Counted from the stretch's first letter, positions 16,507-23,802 are shown. The stretch is 34,370 nucleotides of DNA from DATAFF01 sp044870245 (GCA_044870245.1 JBIOYR010000097.1:1-34370); one strand, 5' to 3'. The notes: generated from the sequence alone by a model not told the origin. Numbers and translations are program-made.

Positions 16507-17229
16507 TCAGCCGCCTGGTCGTGAAACCAGGGTCGAAGTGTCCTTCATGAGCTTCTTGACCGCGGCGACGCCCAGCTCGAGGTGGATGTCGATCTCGCAC
16601 AGCATCTTGTCGAGATCCTCGCCGAGCGCGATTTCGACATAGCGCTCATTGGTCTCGATGAAGTCGACATCACGCACGATGACCTGACTCATCACGAAGC
16701 TCAGCTGGATCTTCTGCGAAAGCTGGCGCCACACGTCGAGAAGGATCTGGTTGCCGGCAAACTCGAAGGGATAGCTGTGAAAATGCATCTCGGCCTTGAT
16801 GGCGGCGAAGCGCTTCTGCGATCTCACCGACTTGATCAATGCGACATGCCGGGCCATGAACTCCCGCCGGTAAATGCCGTCGCGCCGCGGCCAGAGCTGC
16901 GTGAAGCAAAAACGCTCGAGAGCACCGCGCAGCGAGAACAGCTCGGTCATCGTGCGCTCGTCCAAATTGACAACGAAAGTGCCCGCATAGGGTCGGTAGA
17001 CCAGCAGGCCATGGTCCACCAACTCGCGGACGGCTTCGCGGATCGAGCTGCGGCTCACACCGAACCGGCTGGCAAGCTTGGATTCGACGAGCTGGGTGCC
17101 CGGCGCGAGCTGTCCCGACAGGATGAAGTTTCGGAGGGTTTGCACCACCTGTGCGCGCCGTGTCATCGGAAGGACGACATCAAATTGCGGGAGGGCTGCC
17201 GTCTTGGCGCGTGCTTTGAGGTCGCTCAT
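16507..17229 (-). CDS. GntR-family transcriptional regulator, FCD (FadR/VanR) type
   Basis: 240-residue DNA-binding regulator. An N-terminal winged HTH spans about residues 23-88 (KLASRFGVSRSSIREAVREL is the helix-turn-helix). An all-helical FCD effector domain spans about 95-230 and includes HFH at 149-151, a possible metal/carboxylate ligand site. FCD regulators usually sense carboxylates and repress the operon they sit in. It lies 33 bp downstream of the MLE-family gene and 133 bp upstream of the ABC binding-protein gene, so it is the natural controller of region B. The nearly matching sites at 16460-16470 and 18393-18403 are its candidate operators. Its own Shine-Dalgarno is weak. Confidence 0.92.
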   Translation of the reverse strand: MSDLKARAKTAALPQFDVVLPMTRRAQVVQTLRNFILSGQLAPGTQLVESKLASRFGVSRSSIREAVRELVDHGLLVYRPYAGTFVVNLDERTMTELFSLRGALERFCFTQLWPRRDGIYRREFMARHVALIKSVRSQKRFAAIKAEMHFHSYPFEFAGNQILLDVWRQLSQKIQLSFVMSQVIVRDVDFIETNERYVEIALGEDLDKMLCEIDIHLELGVAAVKKLMKDTSTLVSRPGG

Positions 17230-17262
17230 CGGTCTGTGTTTTTCATGTTTCGCAATCTCGGA

Positions 17263-18366
17263 CTAGCCAATTTTGAGCACCGCCTCACCGAAAAGGTCCA
17301 GGCGAGGCGATATACCGAGGCCGGCGCCGGTCGGCGCCTTGATCGCGCCGTCCACCCGGCGCGGCGCGTTGTCGGCGATCTCGAATGCGAGATAGCTGTT
17401 GCAGTCGCTGCAGTTGAACCGGAACCGCTCGGGCGTGGAATGGGCGAGATGAGCGATTGCCGCGGTGACAATGCCGCTGCCGCCGCTGTCTTCGATGGTC
17501 ATCGCGATCCCGGCGGCGACACAGATGTCCCTGACCTGGCGAGCGACGGTCAGCCCGCCATATTTGCTGATCTTGATGTTGATCGCGTCCATTGCGCGGT
17601 CAGCATGGGCCCGCAGCAACACGCCGATTCCGTCGATCGACTCGTCGAGAACGAAGGGCTGCCGGGCGTGGCGGCGGACCGTCAGGTTCTCCTCGTAGGT
17701 CAGGCAGGGCTGCTCGACATAGAGATCGAGATCCCTCAGCGCGTGCACGAACTGCAGCGCTTCATGGGACAGCCAGCCGCCATTGGCGTCGGCCACCAGG
17801 ACCTCGTTCGGCCCCATGCCGTCGGCGACCTTGACGACACGGGCGATATCGCTCGCGACGTCGCTTCCGACCTTGAGCTGGAACCGTCGGTAACCCTCGT
17901 CACGATATCCGGCCACACTCTCCGCCATGCGTTCCGGCAAATCGAGCGAGATGGCGCGATAGCACTGGACAGCCTCGCCGTCGCAACCGCCGAGCAGGGT
18001 CGATACCGGAACACCGGCCGCCTGCCCCAGAATGTCCCAGCACGCCAGGTCGATCGGCGACTTGACATAGGGGTGGCCCTTCAAGAAGCGGTCCATCGTT
18101 CGGCCGATGACGCCGACCTGCGTCGGATCAAGCCCGATGAGATGCGGACCAAGCTCGGCGATACCGGCGCGCACACCGGCCGCATAGGCCGGCAGGTATG
18201 CCGGCCCCAAGGGGCACACCTCGCCATAACCGATGAGGCCTTGATCGGTCTCGATCCGCACGACCGTCGAGTCGTAGTATTTGATAGACCGTCCGCGGGA
18301 AAAGCTGTAGCCGCCCTCGCGCAATGGCAGGTCGATCTTGTAGACGATGATTCTCTTGATCTTCAT
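17263..18366 (-). CDS. Enolase-superfamily enzyme, mandelate racemase/muconate lactonizing (MLE) subgroup
   Basis: 367-residue acid-sugar/amino-acid enolase-superfamily member. Metal ligands are D193 (ADANGGW), E218 (VEQPC) and D241 (LDES). General bases are K165 (FQLKVG) on one face and K265 (INIKISKYGG) on the other, the two-lysine arrangement of the MLE subgroup. This subgroup includes dipeptide and N-acyl amino-acid racemases, cis-3-hydroxy-L-proline dehydratase and proline-betaine epimerases. The EDSGGSG loop and overall sequence recall the proline-type members to me, but I cannot prove that. The start is ATG 18366; a longer frame to 18576 has no support. It precedes the GntR gene and has its own candidate promoter and operator. 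Confidence 0.9.
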   Translation of the reverse strand: MKIKRIIVYKIDLPLREGGYSFSRGRSIKYYDSTVVRIETDQGLIGYGEVCPLGPAYLPAYAAGVRAGIAELGPHLIGLDPTQVGVIGRTMDRFLKGHPYVKSPIDLACWDILGQAAGVPVSTLLGGCDGEAVQCYRAISLDLPERMAESVAGYRDEGYRRFQLKVGSDVASDIARVVKVADGMGPNEVLVADANGGWLSHEALQFVHALRDLDLYVEQPCLTYEENLTVRRHARQPFVLDESIDGIGVLLRAHADRAMDAINIKISKYGGLTVARQVRDICVAAGIAMTIEDSGGSGIVTAAIAHLAHSTPERFRFNCSDCNSYLAFEIADNAPRRVDGAIKAPTGAGLGISPRLDLFGEAVLKIG

Positions 18367-18391
18367 GGTTTCGGCTGTTCGATCGACATCG

Positions 18392-18420
18392 ATTGTAGGA
18401 CATAATTGCCGCATCAACCA
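18392..18420 (-). promoter_or_regulatory. Candidate -10/operator upstream of the MLE gene
   Basis: On the minus strand a good -10, TACAAT (18397-18392), lies 17 bp from a poor -35 (TGGTTG, 18420-18415). Overlapping it is ATTATGTCCTACAAT (18406-18392), which shares TGTCC and ACAA with the TTGTCCGACAA site upstream of the transporter operon in the same orientation. Binding of the GntR protein here would block the -10, which fits repression. Confidence 0.5.
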
Positions 18421-18469
18421 CCATGAGTCCCAGCGTGTGGCGCCGCCCGGCAGCGGTCGATGATCGCCG

Positions 18470-19300
18470 TCAGAACGTGGCGGCCATCGGGTTCGGGCCG
18501 ATGCGGCCGTTCGGGTCGTCGAGCTTTTCGATTGCTTCCAAATCGTCGGCATCGAGCGCAAAGCCGAAGACATCATGGTTCTCTTTGATGCGGCTTGCGT
18601 TCACCGATTTGGGGATCACGACGAAGCCGCTGTCGAGATGCCAGCGGATGATCACCTGCGCCGGCGTGCGCCCATGCTTGTTGGCGATGCGCACAATCAC
18701 CGGATCGGCCAGAAGCTTGCCACGGCCAAGCGGGCTCCATGCCTCGGTCATGATCCCACGCTCGGTGTTGGCGTGGTGCAGGCGCTTCTGTTGAAAGCGG
18801 GGGTGGAGCTCGATCTGATTGAGAGCTGGCGTGATGCCAGTTTCGCCAATCAGCCGGTCGAGATGCTCGACCTCGAAGTTTGACACGCCGATCGAACGCG
18901 TCAGTCCTTCGTCCTTCGCCTTGATCAGTGCCCTCCATGTCTCGACAAAGAGGTTCCGTTGCGGCGAAGGCCAATGGATCAGGTAGAGGTCGACATCTTC
19001 GAGCTTAAGTCGGTTCAGGCTCGCCGCGAGCGCCGATAGGGTCCTGTCGTAGCCCTGGTCGTCGTTCCACACCTTCGTCGTGACAAAGATTTCGTCTCGC
19101 GCCATGCCCGAGGCACGGATACCCTCACCGACGCCTTCCTCGTTCTGATAAGCGGCCGCGGTGTCAATATGGCGATATCCAACCTGAAGTGCCGCTCGCA
19201 CGACCGACCGTGCGATGTCGTTCGGAGTCTGAAAGACACCCAGTCCAATCTGCGGGATCGTGTGATCGTCGTTGAGGGCGATGCGAGGGAAATCGGTCAT
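18470..19300 (-). CDS. Aldo-keto reductase, 2,5-diketo-gluconate-reductase-like
   Basis: 276-residue NADPH-dependent aldo-keto reductase (TIM barrel). The catalytic tetrad D46, Y51, K76 and H109 is intact (HIDTAAAYQNE, FVTTKVW, LIHWP). IGVSNF, and VIIRWHL with VIPKSVNASRIKEN for cofactor binding, are also canonical. It should reduce an aldehyde or ketone. Start ATG 19300 follows GGAG at 8 nt; in-frame ATGs further upstream (19324, 19396) are rejected because they run into the divergent promoter region. It lies 103 bp upstream of the MLE gene on the same strand and is divergent from the triple-Rid gene. Confidence 0.92.
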   Translation of the reverse strand: MTDFPRIALNDDHTIPQIGLGVFQTPNDIARSVVRAALQVGYRHIDTAAAYQNEEGVGEGIRASGMARDEIFVTTKVWNDDQGYDRTLSALAASLNRLKLEDVDLYLIHWPSPQRNLFVETWRALIKAKDEGLTRSIGVSNFEVEHLDRLIGETGITPALNQIELHPRFQQKRLHHANTERGIMTEAWSPLGRGKLLADPVIVRIANKHGRTPAQVIIRWHLDSGFVVIPKSVNASRIKENHDVFGFALDADDLEAIEKLDDPNGRIGPNPMAATF

Positions 19301-19327
19301 GTGCGGATCTCCGGTGACATTCATGAA

Positions 19328-19346
19328 GGAGGTTAGCACGACCTCC
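19328..19346. promoter_or_regulatory. Inverted repeat in the AKR / triple-Rid divergent region
   Basis: GGAGGT and ACCTCC are separated by 7 bp in the 130-bp gap (19301-19430) between the aldo-keto reductase and the Rid-domain gene. It could be an operator or a small hairpin near the AKR mRNA 5' end. The rest of the gap holds no other clear signal. Confidence 0.3.
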
Positions 19347-19430
19347 CCGGGCCGGAGGAGAAGTCGAAAACGCGTGCAAGAAAGCATCAAAGCCAATAAT
19401 GGTCGTGGCTGGATCGCCGAGGGCCTTGGC

Positions 19431-20519
19431 GTGAGACGCTATATTCCATTCGGCTCGCATTGGCGCATGGGCATCGAGGTGCCCTATTCGCTTGCCGTGA
19501 TCGATGGCGGGAGGGTCTGGAGCTGCGGCCAGTGCCCGCTCGACCTCGAGGCGCGGGTGCTCCATCCGGGCGACTTCAAGCGGCAGCTCGCGTCCATTGC
19601 GACGAACATTCGCGCGCAGTTCATGCCCTATGGAATCACGCCCGGCCGCATTGCCAAGCTCGTCGCCTATGTGGCGCCGGACGAATCGACCCCGCTGGAA
19701 ACTGTCGAAATCCTGCTACGGGAGACCCTGGGGCAGGTCCCGCTCGTGCTGACGATCGGCGTTCCGGCATTCTACTACCCGGGCATGATGGTCGAGATCG
19801 ACGTCTATGGCTCAGACCATGGTTTCCGGCAGTCCGAGAGCTGCTCGTCGATCGACGGCACCGCGGCAGCGATGGTGGTCGACGGCGACACAACGATCCA
19901 TCTGCTGCTTGGTCTCGCGGGTGCCGATCCGTCCGGGCTCGAGCACACGCTTGATTCTCTGTTGACGAGCCGGGGGGCATCGCTCGACGACGTCGTTTCG
20001 GTGCATCTATTCGTTCAACGGGATCGTGCCTCGCCACGGGAAGTCCAGGCGATCGCCGGGGTGCTTGGCACCGATCCAGGCGCTGCGGTCCTCGCCCGGC
20101 TGCCGCAGGGGCGCACGGCAGTCGCCGATCTGACGGTCGAGATGGGAGCGGGCCGTTCGAGCCGCAGGGAAGTCGGCCAGCGCGACGGCGTGAGCTTCGT
20201 CATGCGGCGGGCCGGCGATGTGCTCGGCCTTGCGGCGCGGTGCGCCGAGCCAGAGAACTCGCTGGCGGCGGCGACGCGGCGCATCATGGAATTCATGGCA
20301 CAGGCGCTCGCAAGCCATGGGCTCGGCTTCGACAGGGTGGTGAAGCAGCAGACCTATTATGTCGGCGGCGCGAGCGAGCAGGATCTCTACGAGAATATGC
20401 GCATTCGCAACTGCCGCTACACGGCGCCCGGTCCGGCCTCGACCGGGCTTGCGGTCGATGGCTTCGCCGATCCCCGGTGTCGGATCAGCGTCGAGCTCCT
20501 GGCAACGAAGCGGCCGTGA
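19431..20519 (+). CDS. Protein with three consecutive RidA (YjgF/YER057c/UK114)-like domains
   Basis: About 362 residues. Three RidA-like units can be read in a row. Unit 1 (about 13-130) contains PYSLAV, SCGQCPLD and MVEIDVYG. Unit 2 (about 137-240) contains MVVDGD, LLGLAGAD, GASLDDVVSVHLFV and DLTVEMG. Unit 3 (about 243-359) contains VMRRAGDVLGLAAR, GLGFDRVVKQQTYYVGG and ISVELLAT. RidA normally is a 120-130-residue homotrimer that hydrolyses reactive imines, using an Arg in a PAR motif. That Arg is missing in all three units here (VPLVL, PGAAV, GPAST), so imine deamination is doubtful. The start is uncertain: GTG 19431 follows GAGGG at good spacing, and ATG 19467 is the alternative. It is divergent from the AKR and its tail overlaps the DUF2147 gene. 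Confidence 0.85.
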   Translation: MRRYIPFGSHWRMGIEVPYSLAVIDGGRVWSCGQCPLDLEARVLHPGDFKRQLASIATNIRAQFMPYGITPGRIAKLVAYVAPDESTPLETVEILLRETLGQVPLVLTIGVPAFYYPGMMVEIDVYGSDHGFRQSESCSSIDGTAAAMVVDGDTTIHLLLGLAGADPSGLEHTLDSLLTSRGASLDDVVSVHLFVQRDRASPREVQAIAGVLGTDPGAAVLARLPQGRTAVADLTVEMGAGRSSRREVGQRDGVSFVMRRAGDVLGLAARCAEPENSLAAATRRIMEFMAQALASHGLGFDRVVKQQTYYVGGASEQDLYENMRIRNCRYTAPGPASTGLAVDGFADPRCRISVELLATKRP

Positions 20520-20929
20520 GGCGGGGCTTCTCCGCTCTCTTCGACACGCGGCCAGATCTGGGTGCGGCAAAAGATGAGAAGGCAGCCCTCCACTTCCATC
20601 TGCTTGTCGGTCGGCCTCAAATAGACGTTGTAGGTCTTGCCGTCCTGAAGATTGAAGACCTTGCCCTCCCATTGGTCGGTGCGGTCCGCCGAAGGCTTGA
20701 GGTCGGAGAGAAGCTGAACACCGACGATCGGCGGCTGGCCCTTGCGGCTCGCCTCCTGGGCTTCTGCTTCGGAAACCCAAACGATCTTGCCGCACAGGAC
20801 CTCGCCGCAGGAGTCGATCCTGACGCGGATCTTCCCCTCCCCCGCCGACCAGACGCCGACAGGATCGGCGGCATGGGCAGCACCGGGCAGGAGGCCGAAC
20901 AGAAACACCAGGGCACACAGAGCTCGCAT
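20417..20929 (-). CDS. DUF2147-family secreted protein
   Basis: 170-residue precursor with a Sec signal peptide (MRALCALVFLFGLLPGAAHA, cut after AHA). The mature part carries the DUF2147 pattern: PVGVWSAGEGKIRVRID, CGEVLCGKIVWV, DGKTYNVYL, MEVEGCLLIFCRTQIWPR. Function is not known; family members are small periplasmic proteins. ATG 20929 is preceded by GAGGTGAG. The domain normally ends soon after the CRTQxW motif, but here about 40 further residues run 103 bp antisense into the Rid-domain gene, with low-complexity composition. This suggests that an original stop was lost. It is convergent with the Rid gene and divergent from the MFS gene. Confidence 0.85.
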   Translation of the reverse strand: MRALCALVFLFGLLPGAAHAADPVGVWSAGEGKIRVRIDSCGEVLCGKIVWVSEAEAQEASRKGQPPIVGVQLLSDLKPSADRTDQWEGKVFNLQDGKTYNVYLRPTDKQMEVEGCLLIFCRTQIWPRVEESGEAPPHGRFVARSSTLIRHRGSAKPSTASPVEAGPGAV

Positions 20930-21171
20930 AGCGCTCACCTCATCCGAAATCGGGAGCCAGATGACTCCGATGAATGTCATGAACGTGTCCATGAGCCATC
21001 CTGCATCGGGGGATTTTGCGGCGAGACGTCACAGTGCCGCCCGAATCTGCCCACAATAGGCCCCTCCAAGCTGACGATTCGTCATGTGGCGAAAGCCGGT
21101 CCCATCATTCGGTTTCCATGCTGTTGTCACGCCTCAGGACAAGCGGCTCGGCCGCGCGACGCAGGGCCGAG
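20930..21171. other. Divergent intergenic region (DUF2147 / MFS)
   Basis: This 242-bp gap must hold promoters for the minus-strand DUF2147 gene and the plus-strand MFS gene. I see no clear sigma70 pair or palindrome. In-frame codons upstream of 21172, including ATG 21118 and 21016, make it possible that part of the gap encodes an N-terminal extension of the transporter. Confidence 0.4.
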
Positions 21172-22347
21172 ATGCCGGCGACGCTGGCCGAAACGGCAAG
21201 GGCCGGCATTGTCCGATTGCCTGTCACTCTCTGCTGCTACCTCGTGCTTGCCTATTTCATGTTCATACTGACGCTCCAGGCGACAGTGGTTCCGTTCCTG
21301 AAGTCGGACCTCGATCTCAGCTATCGCGCGGTCGGGCTCAATGCCAGTGCGATCGCGGTGGGCGCCATCCTGGTCGGCCTGTTTGGCGAGCGGCTGGTCT
21401 GGCGTCTTGGCCGGCGGTCGGTTCTCATGCTGGGAGTGCTCGGTTGCATTGCCGGGGCATTGCTGCTGGCAGCGGCGCCTCACCCTGCCGTCAGCATTCT
21501 CGGCTGTGCCCTGATCGGCGTCGGCGGCAGCCTGCTGCCGACCGTCGCCTTTGCCATCCTCGCCGACATTCACGGCGCCGATCGCAGCATCGTCATCAAT
21601 GAATCGGCCGCCCTCAATTATGGCCTGGCCATGTTGGCGCCGCTGTTGACCGGGCTCTGCCTCTTGCTGTCGCTCGGCTGGCGCGGGGCGCTCGTCATCG
21701 GCGCCGTCATCGGCGTGCTCGTCATCATGGCCTGCCGGGCGGTAACGGTGCCGGAGTCGAGGCAGGCGCCGGCGGGTACGGGCCCGGCCAAACTGCCAGC
21801 CGCCTTCTGGGTCTATTGGGGCGCCATGACCTTCGGCATCGCCATCGAATATTCGATCCTGCTGTGGGCCAGCGAGTATCTCGAGCGGGTGATCGGGCTC
21901 GGCAAGGCCCAGGCCGCCTCGGGTGCCGCCGCCTTCGTGCTCGGCATGTTCATCGGGCGGGCGTCAGGAAGCGTCTGGGCGCGCTTCATAGCCGTTGAAC
22001 GGTTGTTGGTCGCCCAGCTCGCGATAACGCTGGTCGGCTTCCTGATCTATTGGGGAGTGAGCCAGCCGATGATGGCAATCGCTGGCCTGCTCGTTCTCGG
22101 CATCGGCGTCTCGCTGCTGTTCCCGCTCACCGTCGGCTTGGCGATGGGCGCTGCCGGACAGGCCAGCGATAAGGCAAGCGCCCGCTCAACCATCGCCTTC
22201 GGGGCGGCGCTCCTGACGATGCCGGTCATGCTTGGCGGACTGGCGGACCGTGCCGGTCTGCGTAATGCCCATTGGCTGGTGCCGATCCTGATCCTGTCAA
22301 CGCTTCTCGCCTTCGGAATCGGACGGATGATCGAAAAGCGGCGCTGA
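21172..22347 (+). CDS. Major facilitator superfamily (MFS) transporter
   Basis: About 391 residues with roughly 12 hydrophobic segments, an inner-membrane secondary transporter. The loop between segments 2 and 3 carries an MFS motif-A-like sequence (GERLVWRLGRRSVLMLG). A hydrophilic break near the middle, around residues 195-203, separates the two six-helix halves. The first membrane segment starts at about residue 16. Start ATG 21172 has AGGG 5 nt upstream; ATG 21118 would add 18 residues and lacks a clear Shine-Dalgarno. No binding-site residues identify the substrate. It is probably single-gene, ending in a hairpin shared with the convergent gene. Confidence 0.9.
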   Translation: MPATLAETARAGIVRLPVTLCCYLVLAYFMFILTLQATVVPFLKSDLDLSYRAVGLNASAIAVGAILVGLFGERLVWRLGRRSVLMLGVLGCIAGALLLAAAPHPAVSILGCALIGVGGSLLPTVAFAILADIHGADRSIVINESAALNYGLAMLAPLLTGLCLLLSLGWRGALVIGAVIGVLVIMACRAVTVPESRQAPAGTGPAKLPAAFWVYWGAMTFGIAIEYSILLWASEYLERVIGLGKAQAASGAAAFVLGMFIGRASGSVWARFIAVERLLVAQLAITLVGFLIYWGVSQPMMAIAGLLVLGIGVSLLFPLTVGLAMGAAGQASDKASARSTIAFGAALLTMPVMLGGLADRAGLRNAHWLVPILILSTLLAFGIGRMIEKRR

Positions 22348-22365
22348 GCGCACCCTGAGCGTGAA

Positions 22366-22395
22366 GGGGCCAGCCGGCACGGCCAAGCCGGCCCC
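22366..22395. terminator. Hairpin between convergent genes
   Basis: GGGGCC (22366-22371) pairs with GGCCCC (22390-22395) around an 18-nt GC-rich loop that can pair further. It lies in the 58-bp gap between the stops of the MFS and Gly/Tyr-rich genes, so it can serve both strands. There is no T-run, so it is not a textbook intrinsic terminator. Confidence 0.45.
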
Positions 22396-22405
22396 GAAGC
22401 TCAGC

Positions 22406-22726
22406 CTACCACCAGCGGCGCTTCTGCCACTTGCAGACCCGCACGCCGCGATACCAGCGGCTGCGGCAATAACCGTAGCGAGGATGGTAATAGCGGTCGT
22501 AATAGCCGGGATTGTAATAGTAGCCGGGACCAACCCAGCCGATGGCAAAACCGGGCCCGACAACGCCTGGACCCACATAAGGACCTGGGCCGTAATAGCC
22601 TGGCCCCGGGCCGACATAGGCGCCACCGCCAAATGGCCCGATAAACACCTTGGCGGCATCGGCCGTGCCTACCAACGGGACCATCAGACTGCCCAACAGC
22701 GCAGTTGCCAGAAGGATCTTGCGCAT
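22406..22726 (-). CDS. Small secreted Gly/Tyr/Pro-rich protein
   Basis: 106-residue precursor. A Sec signal peptide (MRKILLATALLGSLM, cut after ADA) is followed by a low-complexity section built on GPG, GPGYY, GPY and YYNPGYY repeats. It ends in a basic aromatic tail with two Cys (YGYCRSRWYRGVRVCKW, RRWW). Proteins of this make-up are common in Hyphomicrobiales and are thought to sit in the envelope, but no function is known. The start is ATG 22726, just before a clear signal peptide; an upstream extension to 22882 has no signal-peptide logic and is rejected. Monocistronic, convergent with the MFS gene. Confidence 0.75.
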   Translation of the reverse strand: MRKILLATALLGSLMVPLVGTADAAKVFIGPFGGGAYVGPGPGYYGPGPYVGPGVVGPGFAIGWVGPGYYYNPGYYDRYYHPRYGYCRSRWYRGVRVCKWQKRRWW

Positions 22727-22868
22727 ATCTCGATCTGTCCTCGTGTCAATGCCGGCGCAACCCTCTCCGTTGCGCCGACGATTCCTCAATCCGCGGCGCG
22801 ACTGTATCATGGGCCACAAAGCGAAGCGACGGCTTTCCGGGCGGTTACCGGGCAGTTGAATGTGTGGG

Positions 22869-23135
22869 TTAATTTTCCCCAAACGGGGCCGGTGCGCGCG
22901 GTTGCGCGCGACGGGTGCGAGGCATCAAGCGCTCGGTCGAAGCTGTCGGAATACCCGGTTTGCGCGAGCGATCGAAATGGCAGCCATAAAGGCGGCAGGA
23001 ACGAGCGCGGATGGCGAGCTGACGCTCGGCCTTGGCCAGAAGCCTGGTGAGCCGTTCGACATCGGCCCTCAACACGTCGCGCTCGAGCATGACCTTGACC
23101 AGGTCCTGCTCGCTAAGATCCACGATCTCGTTCAT
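22869..23135 (-). CDS. Small hypothetical protein with helical/coiled-coil N-terminal half
   Basis: 88 residues from ATG 23135. The first half (EQDLVKVMLERDVLRADVER, then LTRLLAKAERQLAI) has a heptad-like pattern and reads as a real helical protein. The second half is Arg/Pro-rich and unconvincing. A start at 23222 is possible and would overlap the upstream HTH gene by 47 bp; no strong Shine-Dalgarno is present at either start. It follows the HTH/coiled-coil gene on the same strand by 40 bp, so the two could form an operon. Not recognised; coding status moderate. Confidence 0.45.
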   Translation of the reverse strand: MNEIVDLSEQDLVKVMLERDVLRADVERLTRLLAKAERQLAIRARSCRLYGCHFDRSRKPGIPTASTERLMPRTRRAQPRAPAPFGEN

Positions 23136-23175
23136 TTCAACACCGAAGGACTGTACGCCGGCGGGCACTCGAACA

Positions 23176-23652
23176 TTACGACATTTGGTTGTTGCGTTTC
23201 CATGTCGCAAGAAGCCGTCCACCGAGGCGCTGCCACCAATGCTCGGGATCGGCCGGGCCCCCCTGGCGACGCAGCGCGCGCGCCGCCATCGCCTCGCCGG
23301 CGAAGGTCAGAAGCTGGGTGGTCAAGTCGGCGATGCGCTCGCGCTCGCGATAAGCGTCGAGGTCGCGCTCGGCGGCCAGGGTCTGGGCCTTGGCGAGCTC
23401 CTCCTTCAAGGTTGCGACATGCTGCTCGAGCGCGGCGATCACTGCGGCGGTCGTCATCTGCTCGTCGGCTCGTTCGACCGGCCGTGGACGGTGTGCAGCA
23501 GCCGCCTCCTCCAGGTCGACAAGCACGCGGGCCTTGCCATCGTCGCCCAGCTGCCTCTCCCAGCGGGCGCGGATGGACTTTTGGCGCGCCGCTTCCGGCG
23601 AGATCCCAAGATGTTCGGCCAGCTCGGCGTAACTCACCCAGACAGCGGCCAT
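23176..23652 (-). CDS. HTH / coiled-coil DNA-binding-like protein
   Basis: 158 residues. Residues 1-50 (VSYAELAEHLGISPEAARQ, then SIRARWERQLGDDGKARV) form an HTH of the type found in plasmid and mobile-element proteins of alphaproteobacteria. Residues about 66-112 are a long charged helix, probably a coiled coil. The C-terminus contains a Trp-rich WWQRLGGRLLATWKR segment that could be amphipathic. ATG 23652 is preceded by a perfect GAGGAGG. An upstream frame to 23823 is rejected because it crosses the promoter region. A CtrA-like box lies about 55 bp upstream. Role unknown; a nucleoid, replication or partition accessory protein is possible. Confidence 0.8.
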   Translation of the reverse strand: MAAVWVSYAELAEHLGISPEAARQKSIRARWERQLGDDGKARVLVDLEEAAAAHRPRPVERADEQMTTAAVIAALEQHVATLKEELAKAQTLAAERDLDAYRERERIADLTTQLLTFAGEAMAARALRRQGGPADPEHWWQRLGGRLLATWKRNNQMS

Positions 23653-23707
23653 GAGGACCTCCTCAGCCGGTCGGCGAACCCCCGTTCGGACAGCCGTAGA
23701 ACGATTC

Positions 23708-23724
23708 GGTAAACAAATCGTTAA
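23708..23724 (-). promoter_or_regulatory. CtrA-like box
   Basis: The minus strand reads TTAACGATTTGTTTACC. CtrA boxes follow TTAA-N7-TTAA, and this has TTAA-N7-TTTA with the flanking C and CC also matching. The same stretch contains the inverted repeat AACGATT (23700-23706) / AATCGTT (23716-23722). It lies between the divergent HTH/coiled-coil gene and the zinc-ribbon gene and could control either. Confidence 0.45.
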
Positions 23725-23802
23725 TCCGACAATGATTCGTCCCCTAAATGCCCGGGCGCCATGTTGCAGATGCGTCCCGGGCTTCCTATCTAATTGAAAA
23801 TC

